Shown here: in pieces, positions 36,075 to 46,461 of the stretch
Layout: each line of letters opens with the position of its first letter
Position numbering within the stretch: position 1 is the stretch's first letter
Origin: Thermogemmatispora aurantia
GTDB lineage: Bacteria; Chloroflexota; Ktedonobacteria; Ktedonobacterales; Ktedonobacteraceae
Direction of reading: 5' to 3'
Length of the DNA stretch: 64,000 bases
Assembly (NCBI RefSeq): GCF_008974285.1
Contig: NZ_BKZV01000002.1
Span: 248,001-312,000, forward strand
The notes under the pieces: model-generated
Told to the model about the DNA's origin: nothing
The model's database searches: none
What the model saw: only the letters and a program-made list of their open reading frames with translations
Made by a program: the position numbers and the translations under genes

Positions 36075-36701
36075 ATGAGCGAGCTGGCTCCCCCTGTTGC
36101 GGCCCTCATCGAAGAGTTCTCGAAGCTACCGGGCATCGGCATCAAAACCGCGCAGCGTCTGACCTTTTATGTGCTGCGCAGCCCCGCCGATCAGGCGCGC
36201 CGACTGGCCGAGGCCATTTTGCGTGTCAAGGAGAGCATCATTTATTGCTCGCGCTGCTTCAATATCACGGAGCACGATCCATGCAGCATCTGCCAGGACC
36301 CCCAGCGCGATCGCCAGCTGGTCTGCGTGGTCGAAGAGCCGCTGGATGTGCTGGCACTGGAACGCACCGGCGCCTACAAAGGCCTCTACCATGTGCTGCA
36401 TGGCGCGCTCTCTCCTCTGGAAGGTATCGGGCCTGATAACCTGCGCATCAAAGAGTTGCTCGAACGCGTCAGACACGAGGAGATTCACGAGATCGTACTG
36501 GCCACTAACCCCAATTTCGAAGGCGAGTACACGGCTAATTACCTTGTCTCTCGCCTCAGAGAGCTGAAGTCAGAGCTGGCCCCGCGCCAATTGAAGATCA
36601 CGAGCCTGGCCCGTGGCCTGCCCATCGGGGGCGACCTGGAATACGCCGATGAGGGCACCCTGCGCCGCTCAATTGAGGGACGCCTCGATCTCGGCGCCTG
36701 A
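36075..36701 (+). CDS. recR: Recombination mediator RecR
   Basis: 208 residues. A helix-hairpin-helix (KLPGIGIKTAQRLTFYVL) is followed by a four-cysteine zinc finger (YCSRCF...CSICQD) and a Toprim domain (VVEEPLDVLALE, TNPNFEGEYTANYL). With RecF/RecO it loads RecA on gapped DNA. Nearly contiguous with ybaB. Confidence 0.96.
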   Translation: MSELAPPVAALIEEFSKLPGIGIKTAQRLTFYVLRSPADQARRLAEAILRVKESIIYCSRCFNITEHDPCSICQDPQRDRQLVCVVEEPLDVLALERTGAYKGLYHVLHGALSPLEGIGPDNLRIKELLERVRHEEIHEIVLATNPNFEGEYTANYLVSRLRELKSELAPRQLKITSLARGLPIGGDLEYADEGTLRRSIEGRLDLGA

Positions 36702-36733
36702 AGCACATTAACACCTTCCGTTCCGCTCGCTTG

Positions 36734-36762
36734 TTGACTTTCTTTGACAGATGTTCTACACT
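36734..36762 (+). promoter_or_regulatory. recA promoter
   Basis: TTGACT - 17 bases - TACACT. The leader to the ATG is about 275 bases, with no gene. No complete LexA-type palindrome (CGAAC-N4-GTTCG) was found. Confidence 0.65.
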
Positions 36763-37043
36763 CATGCTGACCTTGCTCCTCCTAGCTCGCCAGAACCTGG
36801 AACCAGCCAGAGCCAGCAAACGAAGCCAGGGACCAGTGAACGAGCACACGAGCAACGCAGCAAGAGAGATTGCTCAGATCGCCGAGGGAAGGAAGCCGCC
36901 TCTTCCGCTTTCTGACCCTCACGAGGGAAGATATTCTGTGAGAGCGAGAACAGCAGGAGGTCATCCGATGCTGCCCGCGATTACCTCTCACATGGCAGGG
37001 GCATCGGTCCGCTGTGGTTGGATATAGCACGAAAGGTGGCACT

Positions 37044-38159
37044 ATGATGACCAGGAAAGAGAAGATAAATATCGCTTCGGGCACGAATAGTAGCGCCCCG
37101 GCCAGTGAGCGGGAGCGTGCGCTTGAGCAGGCTGTCCAGCAGATCGAGCGCCGCTTTGGGAAAGGGGCCATCATGCGCCTGGGCGAGGCGGCCAACGCTC
37201 AGGTGGAGGCGATCCCAACAGGGTCCATTGCCCTCGACCTGGCGATCGGCGTGGGCGGCGTGCCTCGCGGTCGCATTACAGAGATCTACGGCCCGGAGTC
37301 CTCGGGGAAAACGACGCTCTGTTTGCACATCATCGCTAACGCTCAGCGCGCCGGAGGCTATGCGGCTTTTATCGATGCGGAGCATTCGCTCGACCCCGCC
37401 TACGCCGCTCGCTGCGGAGTGGATATCGCTAATCTGTTGATCTCCCAGCCGGATTCGGGCGAGCAGGCCCTGGAGATTCTCGATGCCCTGGTACGCAGTG
37501 GGGCCGTGGACGTGGTGGTGGTGGATTCAGTGGCCGCTCTGACCCCCCGCGCCGAGATCGAGGGCGAGATGGGCGATTCTCATGTCGGCCTCCAGGCCCG
37601 CCTGATGAGCCAGGCCATGCGCAAGCTGACGTCGGCGATTACGAATTCAAACGCCGCGATCATCTTTACGAACCAGCTGCGCGAGAAGGTGGGAGTGATG
37701 TTCGGCAACCCAGAAACAACCTCCGGTGGCCGCGCACTGAAATTCTATGCCTCGGTCCGCCTGGATATCCGCTCAACGGATACCATCAAGGTGGGCCAGG
37801 AGGTGGTCGGGCGCCGTACACGCGTGCGCGTGGTGAAGAATAAGGTGGCTCCTCCCTTTAAGGTGGCTGAATTCGATATTATGTATAGCGAGGGTATTTC
37901 TCGCGAGGGCGGCCTGCTCGACCTGGGCCTGGAGATGGGCCTGGTGAAAAAGAGCGGCGCCTGGTTCACTGTGGGCGATATCCGCCTCGGTCAGGGTCGC
38001 GAGAATGCGAAGGAGTTCCTTCGCCAGAATACGGATGTGGCCCAGGCTCTGGAGGAGCAGATTCGCAGTAATATGCTGTCGTTCCGCGGCGGCGAGGCCG
38101 AGCCGCTGGAGGATGGCCACGCCGATGAGCCTCCCACGGAGGCCCTGGAGGAGCTGTGA
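37044..38159 (+). CDS. recA: Recombinase RecA
   Basis: 371 residues. Walker A GPESSGKT at 83-90, Walker [11 protein letters not shown], the DNA-binding loops and the KNKVAPPF motif are intact. An acidic C-terminal tail is present as usual. Two tandem ATGs (37044, 37047) follow AAAGGTGG; either may be used. It catalyses strand exchange and LexA cleavage. Confidence 0.97.
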   Translation: MMTRKEKINIASGTNSSAPASERERALEQAVQQIERRFGKGAIMRLGEAANAQVEAIPTGSIALDLAIGVGGVPRGRITEIYGPESSGKTTLCLHIIANAQRAGGYAAFIDAEHSLDPAYAARCGVDIANLLISQPDSGEQALEILDALVRSGAVDVVVVDSVAALTPRAEIEGEMGDSHVGLQARLMSQAMRKLTSAITNSNAAIIFTNQLREKVGVMFGNPETTSGGRALKFYASVRLDIRSTDTIKVGQEVVGRRTRVRVVKNKVAPPFKVAEFDIMYSEGISREGGLLDLGLEMGLVKKSGAWFTVGDIRLGQGRENAKEFLRQNTDVAQALEEQIRSNMLSFRGGEAEPLEDGHADEPPTEALEEL

Positions 38160-38542
38160 GCCTCTCCCAGCCAGGCGTAAGGCGGGCATGAGGAAGGAAA
38201 GGGAAAGAGAGGAGCAGCTTGATCGGCCAGCTGGCCTGATTCACTTGCTCTCTGCGCTGACCCAGAGTGGCAGGCGCGGGCGGCGAAAGCAGATCGGGCC
38301 GTCCGCGCTTTGCTGTTCCTGACAGACTATATGCTCGGCTATCGCCTGTCCTCCACTTTCTGCACCGGTCGATAGCATGCTTCCCTGACTGGCCCGTCCC
38401 GCTCAACTGGCCCTGTTCTCTCTGGCTGATTGGCTGGCTGGCTGGCTCGCTCGCTTCCTGCCGACAGCCCCGCCTGGCTGCAGACAAGCAGATGGACAAG
38501 CCAGCAAGTCAGCACGAAGTTCTCACGACGAGGAGGCTCTCT
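38160..38542. other. 383-base intergenic region after recA
   Basis: No gene is seen. It contains a short GGCT/CGCT tandem run near 38424-38460 and ends in the SD of the SDR gene. Confidence 0.5.
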
Positions 38543-39304
38543 ATGGGACAGGTTCGCTTCGACTTCAGCGGTGAGGTGGCGCTGATTACCGGCGGATCTC
38601 GTGGCCTCGGCCTCGAGATCGCCGAGGCCTTTGGCCAGGCCGGCGCAACAGTGATCATAACGGCTCGCCGCGAGCAGTGGCTCGCGGAGGCAGAGCGCCA
38701 CTTGAAGGAACAGGGGATCACCGTCTCTGCTCACCTCTGCAATGTAGCTGAGGCCGAGGCAGTCGAGACTCTGGTCCGCCAAAGTCTGGCCCTCTATGGG
38801 AAGATCGATGTGCTGGTCAACAACGCCGGCCAAACCTGGGGTGCGCCCGCCGAAGAGATGCCCCTGGAACGCTGGCGCCAGGTGCTGGAGACTAATGTGA
38901 CAGGGACGTTCTTGATGTCTCAGGCGGTTGGGCGCCATATGCTGGAGCGCCACAAAGGTTCGATCATTAATGTGGCTTCGATCGCCGGTCTGAGTGGCGA
39001 GCAGCTGCGGACAGTGGGCTATAACGCCAGCAAGGCCGCGGTGATCAATCTGACACGCTCGCTGGCGGTGGAGTGGAGCGGACGCGGAGTGCGCGTCAAC
39101 GCGGTGGCCCCCGGCATGTTCCGCACACGAATGACGGAGGCGGTGCTGGAGCAAGCCGAGAGCTATATCGCAAGCACGACCCCCATGGGCCGTATTGGAC
39201 GCCCGGGTGAGCTGGCTCCGGTCGTGCTCTTCCTGGCTTCCGAGGCGGCGAGCTATATCACCGGTCAGGTGCTGGCCGTGGATGGAGGACGCAGCGCTCA
39301 GTGA
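38543..39304 (+). CDS. Short-chain dehydrogenase/reductase
   Basis: 253 residues. Classical SDR: cofactor motif TGGSRGLG, NNAG, catalytic Ser in VASIAG and YNASK (Tyr/Lys), and a C-terminal ITGQVLAVDGG. The family includes 3-oxoacyl-ACP reductases and gluconate 5-dehydrogenases; the substrate cannot be set. Start from GAGGAGG six bases upstream; a long in-frame extension is rejected. Confidence 0.92.
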   Translation: MGQVRFDFSGEVALITGGSRGLGLEIAEAFGQAGATVIITARREQWLAEAERHLKEQGITVSAHLCNVAEAEAVETLVRQSLALYGKIDVLVNNAGQTWGAPAEEMPLERWRQVLETNVTGTFLMSQAVGRHMLERHKGSIINVASIAGLSGEQLRTVGYNASKAAVINLTRSLAVEWSGRGVRVNAVAPGMFRTRMTEAVLEQAESYIASTTPMGRIGRPGELAPVVLFLASEAASYITGQVLAVDGGRSAQ

Positions 39305-39699
39305 GCGAGGAGCTGATTCTCCCAACGCTGCGCTGGCTGCCGGAAGCGAATCGCTGGCAACCTCTCCGCGGCCTTCAGCCTTGCGACTGGCCACCCGAGG
39401 TGGAGCCGCACCGCCTCCCTCGCCCGACCTACACAGTCGGAACTCGCGTCTATTTCGAGTACGTCGGTCCCCGTCCCTGGGAGGGGATCATTCAACTGAT
39501 TGAGCTGCCAGGCGGTCGCTACCAGCCTTGGGAGGATGTCTACGAGCTGATCGCCCGCCGCTACTATCGGCCCGAGGCAATCGTCTATCTGATCCAGGCC
39601 CGCGGCCATTTACGCCTGGTACGAGCCCCACGCGTTGTCGGCCTTTCAACAGGGAGCGAGCTGCGGCCTTTGCTGGAACATGGCTATGAGGAGTTTTGA
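39301..39699 (+). CDS. Hypothetical protein coupled to the SDR
   Basis: 132 residues, GTG start overlapping the SDR stop (GTGA). Rich in aromatic, proline and arginine residues, with short beta-like stretches (GTRVYFEYVG, IIQLIELPGG). No transmembrane segment and no recognised family. The overlap implies translational coupling and perhaps a shared function. Confidence 0.7.
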   Translation: MSEELILPTLRWLPEANRWQPLRGLQPCDWPPEVEPHRLPRPTYTVGTRVYFEYVGPRPWEGIIQLIELPGGRYQPWEDVYELIARRYYRPEAIVYLIQARGHLRLVRAPRVVGLSTGSELRPLLEHGYEEF

Positions 39700-39766
39700 G
39701 CAAGACAGGAGCAGCCTGCCGCTGGCCTCAAGAGGCCTTGCTCTTCCCCCCTCAGCCTGAGCCGCA

Positions 39767-39802
39767 GCGGGCAGCCAGTCTTTTTCCCTTCTGGCTGCCC
39801 GC
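39767..39802 (+). terminator. Perfect 12-bp hairpin
   Basis: GCGGGCAGCCAG (39767-39778) pairs with CTGGCTGCCCGC (39791-39802); the 12-nt loop contains TTTTT. It lies 67 bases after the coupled gene. No downstream U-tract. Confidence 0.5.
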
Positions 39803-39885
39803 TCGCTGTCCCCCGGGACAGATCTCCCTCGCAGGCTTTGGCAGGCTATTGAGCAACCGGCAGCCTGGCTGGTGAGGAGATAGCT

Positions 39886-40059
39886 TCAGCTCTCGTGCTC
39901 GCCCAGTAATCGGCGCACGATGAGGAAGGTGATCAGGGCACTGATGACCGTGACCGCCAGGACCAGGATGACGGTCAGTCGCTGGTCCTGCTGCTCCTCC
40001 TCTGGCTGATCGACGATTTCGATGGGACGGCTGCTCGCCTCACCGGTTGTCTGTGTCAT
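39886..40059 (-). CDS. Single-pass small membrane protein, 57 residues
   Basis: Starts at the ATG complementary to 40057-40059 with GGGAG upstream. An acidic N-terminal half (EIVDQPEEEQQDQR) is followed by one hydrophobic helix (LTVILVLAVTVISALITFLI) and a basic stop (VRRLLGEHES). It reads as an N-out or N-in anchored micro-protein. No family is recognised. Confidence 0.6.
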   Translation of the reverse strand: MTQTTGEASSRPIEIVDQPEEEQQDQRLTVILVLAVTVISALITFLIVRRLLGEHES

Positions 40060-40166
40060 GACACTGCTCCCTTCTGCTCTGCTTTCTTACCTTCTCCTGG
40101 GGCAGGTGAGAATCTCATCTACCTCCTTACTTCCCCCGCTCGCGCTGGTGTCCCTCGCGCTCTTGC

Positions 40167-41198
40167 TCAGTCGTTGGGCAGAATGATGAGTTTGCCAAAC
40201 TGCTGGCGCTCTTCCATGAGACGCTGGGCCTCGGCGATGGCGCTCAGGGGATAGGTGCCATGAACCACTGGTTTGAGCTGTCCTCGGGCCACCAGCTTGA
40301 GCACTTCGGCCAGGTCGTGGCGTGTGCCTCCATAGGAGCCAATGAGAGCGATCTCTTTGATGAAAAGCAGCCAGACATTCGTTTCGGCCACATCGCCGCT
40401 GGTCGAGCCGCAGGTCACCAGGCGCCCTTTGCGGGCGAGGCAGGCAATAGATTGCCCCCAGGTATCCTTGCCGATGTGATCAACAACAACATCAACGCCC
40501 CGCTTATTGGTCAGGCGTCGAACCTCCTGTACCAGGTCAGTCGTCCGATAGTTGATAACCTCGTCGGCTCCTAAGGCGCGCGCCCGCTCTAGCTTTTCGT
40601 CAGAGCCAGCAGTGGCGATGACCCGCGCCCCGCAAAGCTTGGCGATCTGAATAGCTGCGCTGCCAACACCACTGCCAGCGGCCTGGACGAGCACATCTTG
40701 GCCCGGCAGGAGCGGGGCCCGGACGGTAAGCATATGCCAGGCAGTGATGGTTGAAAGGGTCACCGCCGCCGCCGAGACGAAGTCGAGACCCTCCGGCAAA
40801 GGAATGACGCTGGAGGCAGGCACACGCACATACTCGGCAAAGCCTCCTTGACTGGCCAGACCAATGATGTCACCGTTGAGACAGAGCACTTCCTCGCCCG
40901 AGCGGCAATACTCGCAGCGGCCACAGAAGAGGTATGGCGCCACTGCCACCCGCTGACCTACGCTCAGCCCGCTGACGGCGTCCCCCAGGGCATCAATCTC
41001 GCCAGCGATCTCTGAACCACAAATATGCGGCATGGGGGCTACCCTGGTCCTCCCACGGCGCGAATGCAAGTCAAGATGATTTACCCCACAGGCCCGAACT
41101 TTGACAATGACGTCCTGGGGACCAGGCACCGGGTAGGGTACCTCTTCGATTTGTAAGACCTCCAGGCCACCGGTTTGGTGAAAGACTGCGGCTTTCAT
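40167..41198 (-). CDS. Zinc-containing MDR alcohol dehydrogenase / quinone reductase-like
   Basis: 343 residues. GroES-like N-domain with the four structural-zinc cysteines (GRCEYCRSGEEVLC) and a catalytic-site Cys in ACGVNHLDLH. The Rossmann motif is AAGSGVGSAAIQIAKLCGA. Medium-chain family, NAD(P)H-dependent; substrate unknown. Start MKAAVFHQTG with GGGAGG upstream. A TACAAT at 41253-41258 (minus) is a candidate -10. Confidence 0.9.
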   Translation of the reverse strand: MKAAVFHQTGGLEVLQIEEVPYPVPGPQDVIVKVRACGVNHLDLHSRRGRTRVAPMPHICGSEIAGEIDALGDAVSGLSVGQRVAVAPYLFCGRCEYCRSGEEVLCLNGDIIGLASQGGFAEYVRVPASSVIPLPEGLDFVSAAAVTLSTITAWHMLTVRAPLLPGQDVLVQAAGSGVGSAAIQIAKLCGARVIATAGSDEKLERARALGADEVINYRTTDLVQEVRRLTNKRGVDVVVDHIGKDTWGQSIACLARKGRLVTCGSTSGDVAETNVWLLFIKEIALIGSYGGTRHDLAEVLKLVARGQLKPVVHGTYPLSAIAEAQRLMEERQQFGKLIILPND

Positions 41199-41617
41199 GC
41201 TGCCTCCCGTTGGCAAGAGTGGGATATCTGCTACGTATGCAAGCTATGATGTATTGTACCTCATTCTCTTGCTTTCGCCCAGATTGTGCGCATCTGGTAA
41301 TGCCCGCTTTGCCAATCTCAGCGGCAGCGCTCAGCCGCCAGCCTGGATGAAGACCAGCAGCAAGCCAGCCTGTTTGTCAGGTCCATCCGCGGTCAACAGG
41401 GTCGATGAGTGAGGGGGAGACTGCCCTACAGGAGAAGAGGCTCAGTCAGGAAAGACGCGAGCACCGACAGACCAGCATCAAGGGAGGCGCTGTCGCTCCT
41501 CCGGCTTCATGACCTCGCCCACAGCGAGGCCGGAGAGCAAGCCCGCCTCCCTCCTTTCCCTGGGTCCTCTACGTCATGTCCGCGGCAGGCCAGGGCCGTT
41601 GTTCGCTCTGTCCGCCT
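41199..41617. other. 419-base interval between two minus-strand genes
   Basis: Carries a possible -10 for the MDR gene. No coding signal was found; two short plus-strand frames lack SD and homology. Confidence 0.5.
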
Positions 41618-42448
41618 TTAGATCAGTTTCAAACCTGAGACCGCCAGAACGACGGCCAGCACTGGGTTGAGCACTTGATCGGGGATGAATTTACTGAGCT
41701 TACTGCCAATGTAGACGCCGGGCAGCGAGCCAAGCAGGAGCAGGCCGACGATTTCCCAGTTGATGGAACCGGAGCTGAGATAGCCAACCATACCGGCCAG
41801 CAAGAGGAGAAAGGCCTGGAAGATGTCGGTGCCAACGAGCTTCTTTGGTCCCAATTCGGGATAGAGGAAGGCCAGAGTCACGATAATCAGGGTCCCGCTG
41901 CCGACGGAGGTGAGACCTACCAGGAAGCCGACAAAGGCCCCAGCCAGAATCAGCAGCAGCCGCCGGTACCAGGAAGGATTCCCTTCCTTCCCTTCACCTG
42001 GATTGTCACTCTCACCCGTTTCCAGGGCCGCCTTCTTGCGTTTACTCGCCAACCGCTCAGCATAGCGCAAGAGATAGGGTCGCGCCAGCAAAAGGACGGC
42101 CACCAGCACCAGGGTGTAACCAATGGCATGGAGCAGAATGGTATTAATCAGATGACCATAGTGGGCGCGTACGTATTGTACAAGAAAGACACTCACGAGA
42201 ATGGCCGGCACGCTTCCACAGGCAAGACAGAGCGCGGCGCGGAAGTTGATCTGATGCTGACGCGCATGGATGATGGTGCCAAAGCCCTTGGTGATGGCCG
42301 AGTAGGTCACATCCGAGGTCACAGCCCATAACGGGGGAACACGGAAGAGCAGAATCATGATGGGGGCTAGCAGCGAGCCTCCCCCCATGCCGGTGAGGCC
42401 AATGAGAAAACCGACCATCAGCCCTGCAAGCGATATACGAAAATCCAT
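41618..42448 (-). CDS. TauE/SafE-family sulfite/sulfur-anion exporter
   Basis: 276 residues, about eight hydrophobic segments in two repeats, each opening with a glycine-rich turn (GLTGMGGGSLLAP and GLTSVGSGTLII). Typical TauE/SafE architecture; members move sulfite, sulfate, sulfoacetate or similar anions. It lies downstream of sat on the same strand, which supports a sulfur-anion role. The ATG has GGGAGG seven bases upstream. Confidence 0.9.
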   Translation of the reverse strand: MDFRISLAGLMVGFLIGLTGMGGGSLLAPIMILLFRVPPLWAVTSDVTYSAITKGFGTIIHARQHQINFRAALCLACGSVPAILVSVFLVQYVRAHYGHLINTILLHAIGYTLVLVAVLLLARPYLLRYAERLASKRKKAALETGESDNPGEGKEGNPSWYRRLLLILAGAFVGFLVGLTSVGSGTLIIVTLAFLYPELGPKKLVGTDIFQAFLLLLAGMVGYLSSGSINWEIVGLLLLGSLPGVYIGSKLSKFIPDQVLNPVLAVVLAVSGLKLI

Positions 42449-42566
42449 CAATATACCTCCCACACAGGTAACTCAACCAACGCTCGATACCACGGCTACC
42501 TGAGACTATGCCGGCTGGCGGCCCTGCTCTGATAGGCAGACAGACAGGCACGCTGCTTCTTTCCCA

Positions 42567-43067
42567 TCAGCAAGATCCAGCGCCTGGCGCTCCAGGGACC
42601 TCTTGTAGGGTTGTCGCTTTGTCTCCTCTACCGATCAACCTGGCGGCAGGCCGAGCGGCCCTTCGCCTCTCCTCGCGAGAGATCAGCAAGGGCATCGCCA
42701 GAGGAAGCAGCGAGAGAAGGGCGAGCAGCAGCAACGCCTGCTGGCCTCCTGGTTGCTCCAGCGTGGCCCGGCCTCTCCACCGGCGTTGAGCCACAATCAG
42801 GAGAGCATGGACCAGCAGCGCCAGTTCATTCAGAGCCACCCCCAGAAAAAAGCTTCCGCTGCCCAAGGCTACATCGTGGGAAAGAGTCGGACGCAGCTCC
42901 GCCGCTCGCCCGAGAAACCAGAGGCCAGCCAGAGCGTAGCCGCCGCTGGCCAGCGCCAGCTCAGCCAGAATCAGGCGAGCGCCGTGAACGGCGATCTCCA
43001 GCGTCAGAAAGCGCCGCAGCGATGGCAGCTTGCTGTGTGCATCCGTGTCAGATCTCGCTGCTAACAT
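42567..43067 (-). CDS. Four-helix membrane protein of unknown function in the sat operon
   Basis: 166 residues with four hydrophobic stretches, the last ending at ISREERRRAARP. No family recognised. The start at MLAARSDTD is chosen from GGAGAAGAGAG upstream; a longer frame adds a basic segment without support. Its position between sat and tauE suggests a part in sulfur-anion transport or membrane anchoring. Confidence 0.6.
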   Translation of the reverse strand: MLAARSDTDAHSKLPSLRRFLTLEIAVHGARLILAELALASGGYALAGLWFLGRAAELRPTLSHDVALGSGSFFLGVALNELALLVHALLIVAQRRWRGRATLEQPGGQQALLLLALLSLLPLAMPLLISREERRRAARPAARLIGRGDKATTLQEVPGAPGAGSC

Positions 43068-43253
43068 CTCTCTTCTCCATCTTCTTGTACCTGAGCGCAT
43101 CCCTGTGCGATCATTTCGCCCAGCTAGCGACCTGCTGGCCCAGCGACCGGTCAGATGGCGATCAACGCGATGCCCCACTCTCGCCTGATCAACCCGGGTT
43201 CAGGCGGGTCCAGACCAGCGAGGCAACCAGGAAGCACGGCGCCGACTTGCGCC

Positions 43254-44438
43254 CTAGCGGCTTGCGCTTTCCCCGTTGCGCTCGCGCATAGCCTCGATGA
43301 GAATGCGCGCCACTTCGGGGCGCGTGAATTCGTGTGGCGGCATCTCGCCAGCGCGCAGCATCTGGCGCACTTTGGTGCCGCTGAGAATGACATGCTGGCT
43401 GCTGTCATGGGGACAGGTCTTTGTCGAGGCCATGCCCTCACAGGCACGGCAATAGAAGGTATGGTCGAAGAACAGCGGCGTGATTCCGAGCAGCTTTGCA
43501 TCAAATTCGGCAAAGATATGGTGGGCGTCGTAGGTTCCATAGTAATTGCCGACGCCGGCATGATCACGCCCTACAATGAAATGAGAACAGCCGTAGTTCT
43601 TGCGCAAGATTGCGTGAAAGACCGCCTCGCGTGGACCAGCGTAGCGCATGGCCGCAGGCAACACTCCGAGAATCACACGGTCGGCAGGATAATAGTGCTC
43701 TAGCAGCACTTCATAGCAGCGCATGCGCACAGTGGCGGGAATGTCATCATCTTTGGTGACGCCGACCAGCGGATGCAGATAGAGGCCATCGACGATTTCG
43801 AGGGCACATTTCTGAATATATTCATGGGCTCGATGGACGGGATTGCGCGTCTGGAAACCGACCACGCGTCGCCAACCACGCTCCTGGAAGAGGCGTCGCG
43901 CCTGCAGCGGAGTGTAGCGATAGGCGGCGAAGGTCTGTTCTGGCAAGGTCAGGACACGCACGCGTCCTCCAAGGAGAACGTCGCCCTGCTGGTAGAGAGC
44001 TTTGACGCCGGGGTGCGCCTCGTCATCGGTGCGGTAGACGCGCCGTGCCTCGTGCTGCCTGTCATAGCGATACTTTTCTTCGAGGGTCAGAACAGCCTGC
44101 GGTACACCCCGTCCGTCAACGAGTGCCACCTCGCTACCTTCTTTGAGGGTGGCCGCCCGTTCCTGATCAGTAGCCAGGGTAATGGGAATGGTCCAGGGGA
44201 GGCCGTTGCTGAGATGCATCTCCTCGACGACGCTCTCATAGTCGGCCCGCGTCATGAAACCGCACAGGGGACTGTAGGCTCCTACAGCGAGCATCTCCAG
44301 GTCTGCCAGCTCGCGTACCCCAACCGGTACCTGCGGCAACTGGCGCACGCGCTCGCTCAGCTCCTGACCCTCACGCTCGTCCGCAAGATTTATGACCAAC
44401 TTGCCCCCATGAGGGGCAATCAATCCATCCTCTGACAT
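43254..44438 (-). CDS. sat: Sulfate adenylyltransferase (ATP sulfurylase)
   Basis: 394 residues of the single-chain (non-CysDN) type. A PUA-like N-domain precedes the catalytic core with [13 protein letters not shown] and [14 protein letters not shown]. Near the end it has the cysteines of a zinc-like motif ([16 protein letters not shown]). It makes APS from sulfate and ATP and passes it to CysC just upstream. Confidence 0.95.
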   Translation of the reverse strand: MSEDGLIAPHGGKLVINLADEREGQELSERVRQLPQVPVGVRELADLEMLAVGAYSPLCGFMTRADYESVVEEMHLSNGLPWTIPITLATDQERAATLKEGSEVALVDGRGVPQAVLTLEEKYRYDRQHEARRVYRTDDEAHPGVKALYQQGDVLLGGRVRVLTLPEQTFAAYRYTPLQARRLFQERGWRRVVGFQTRNPVHRAHEYIQKCALEIVDGLYLHPLVGVTKDDDIPATVRMRCYEVLLEHYYPADRVILGVLPAAMRYAGPREAVFHAILRKNYGCSHFIVGRDHAGVGNYYGTYDAHHIFAEFDAKLLGITPLFFDHTFYCRACEGMASTKTCPHDSSQHVILSGTKVRQMLRAGEMPPHEFTRPEVARILIEAMRERNGESASR

Positions 44439-44607
44439 CTGCTGTCTCTCCTACTACTCCTTTTTCTCTACTTTTACTTTCTTGCCAGATCGCCATCCTC
44501 TTCTCTACCTGCCAGCGCGGCCCGGCGCCCATCGCTCCTGACGTGCGCCCTCCGGGGGAGCAGGCCGGGCCAGTCGCAGGGTGCTGCGCTGCACTGCTTT
44601 CTGAGGG

Positions 44608-45204
44608 TCAGGAGGCCAGGCTCTCGCCAGAGCGCCCCGCCGGGACTGCCTCCTCTACAAACTCTGACTCCAGATAGCCCAGCTCGACCAGGCGAGCAAA
44701 GATGCGCGCCACGCTCTCCTCCAGCGTTTCGCGGTCCGTTTCGATGACTAGCTCGGGTTGCTCCGGCTCCTCATAGGGGTCATCCACCCCGGTGAAGTTT
44801 TTGATCTTGCCCTCGTCGACGAGGCGATAGAGACCCTTGACGTCGCGCGCACGACAGACCTCCAGCGGACACTTGACATAGATTTCCACAAAGCGCCCAA
44901 TCTCACGCCGCGCCCACTCGCGCGCCTCGCGATAGGGCGAAATGGCCGCCGAAATACAGATCACGCCGTTACGCGTCAACAGCTTGCAGACAAAGGCAAT
45001 GCGCTTAATGTTGGTATCGCGGTCCTCGCGACTGAAACCCAGGCCCTTGCTCAGATGGGTACGTACCTCATCGCCATCCAGTACCTCGACATTGCGCCCT
45101 CGCGCCCGTAAGCGCTGCTCAACTGCACGGGCCAGGGTGCTCTTGCCAGCTCCAGAGAGACCGGTAAACCAGAGTGTAAAGCCGCTATTGCCATTCTTTT
45201 CCAT
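44608..45204 (-). CDS. cysC: Adenylylsulfate kinase
   Basis: 198 residues. Walker [10 protein letters not shown] near residue 15, DGDEVR, and the family segment [13 protein letters not shown]...RDVKGLY. It phosphorylates APS to PAPS. It precedes sat by 169 bases. No PAPS reductase is in the window, so the PAPS may serve assimilation elsewhere or sulfotransfer. Confidence 0.95.
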   Translation of the reverse strand: MEKNGNSGFTLWFTGLSGAGKSTLARAVEQRLRARGRNVEVLDGDEVRTHLSKGLGFSREDRDTNIKRIAFVCKLLTRNGVICISAAISPYREAREWARREIGRFVEIYVKCPLEVCRARDVKGLYRLVDEGKIKNFTGVDDPYEEPEQPELVIETDRETLEESVARIFARLVELGYLESEFVEEAVPAGRSGESLAS

Positions 45205-45324
45205 TATATTCTGCTATCTCCTTCTTTTCCCTTCTTCTTACTTTCTATGAACAGATGCCTACGTTGGCGAATCGGGAAGACCACCGCTATCACCAGAGCA
45301 GGGCTGCGGCACCAGCACAGGGCC

Positions 45325-46323
45325 TCACGATTGCGCCCTGACCCCCATGAGCGATGGCTGAGACTCGCGCGCGACCTCTTGTAGTATCAGGGCCTCGTAG
45401 AGGCGCCACTCAGGATCGAATTGGATCGTGGTCAGCTCGGCGGTACCGCTGCTGCCCGCACGCAGGACCACACGCGAGGTTTTCCCATCGACCAGCACCC
45501 AGGTCTGAGAGCGCGGCTCATAGCTGCAGTCCTGCAGCCAGTCGGTGCCGGCCTCGACCACAGTCTCGATGGTAGCCCTGCCACCCGGATGGGTGAGCCG
45601 GGCCAGCAGTGCCCGCCCGCCAACGGTATCGGCCACAGTGAAGTGCTCGTCATCGAGGATGCGCACAGAGTGAGGATGATCCAGCCCTTCGAGCACTGGC
45701 TGCCATTCGCCGCTCTGGCGATCGATGGCAATCACCATCCCTTGATGGAAGAGCGAGGCCAGCACAGTTCCTGTGGGATGCTCGGCAACGGCGTTGACAT
45801 GGGTCGTCTGACTGAGCGTGCCGTACTTCTCCTGACGATGGTCACGCGTTTTGTCAAGCTGCCGCAGGGTTCCAGTTGGAGTATGGGTGAAGCCATGATC
45901 GGTGGCCCACCATTGCCATAGGACCTCACCCTTGCGGCTGACCTCCACCACCAGGTCAAGACCTGTGCTGGCAAGCAAATAGCCACGCGCGCTGCGAGAG
46001 ATGGAATGCAGCGCATTGAAGAGGGGCAGCGAGATCACATCACGGCGTAGCTCACGCAGCTGCGGATCAACCTCGTGAATGCTGGTGGCGGTGGTCACCA
46101 GGATGCCCTCGTCGGCGGGAACCATACCCGCCGCCATACTGAGCGGCAACGTGCGCTCAATTCTTCCATCGACAACCAGACAGAGGAGTCCGCCCAGGTC
46201 TTCGTTGGGCTTCTGCAAGCTGCCCCGCACTGTCAATGGGCAAGTGAGCTGCTGGCCGGTATCGGCCCAATGCTTTTTGAGAGTCGAGTGCTTGGTTGAG
46301 ATACAGCTGACGAGAAGGTCCAT
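45325..46323 (-). CDS. Beta-propeller-like protein heading the sulfate-activation operon
   Basis: 332 residues built of repeated short beta segments with recurrent G-x-(L/V)-(L/V) patterns (GYLLASTGLDLVVEVSRKGE; GTVLASLFHQG; HPHSVRILDDEH). It resembles arylsulfotransferase-like or NHL-type propellers but carries no signal peptide. As the first gene before cysC and sat, a role in using or sensing activated sulfate is conceivable. No catalytic motif could be assigned. Confidence 0.6.
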   Translation of the reverse strand: MDLLVSCISTKHSTLKKHWADTGQQLTCPLTVRGSLQKPNEDLGGLLCLVVDGRIERTLPLSMAAGMVPADEGILVTTATSIHEVDPQLRELRRDVISLPLFNALHSISRSARGYLLASTGLDLVVEVSRKGEVLWQWWATDHGFTHTPTGTLRQLDKTRDHRQEKYGTLSQTTHVNAVAEHPTGTVLASLFHQGMVIAIDRQSGEWQPVLEGLDHPHSVRILDDEHFTVADTVGGRALLARLTHPGGRATIETVVEAGTDWLQDCSYEPRSQTWVLVDGKTSRVVLRAGSSGTAELTTIQFDPEWRLYEALILQEVARESQPSLMGVRAQS

Positions 46324-46461
46324 CTTTATGTTTCTCCACCTTTCTGGCCCTGCTCAGCCGAGTCTCTCGTGGGCATGGGCTACAGTGAACATGATGTCAT
46401 GACGACCGGTCATAACAAGTCAGGACTGGGCTGTCTGCGGTCAGCGCCTCCGACGTGGGCA

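Noticed and set aside
38424..38460. GGCT tandem run as a functional repeat
   Set aside because: Only a few imperfect copies in a GC-rich non-coding stretch; no evidence of function.
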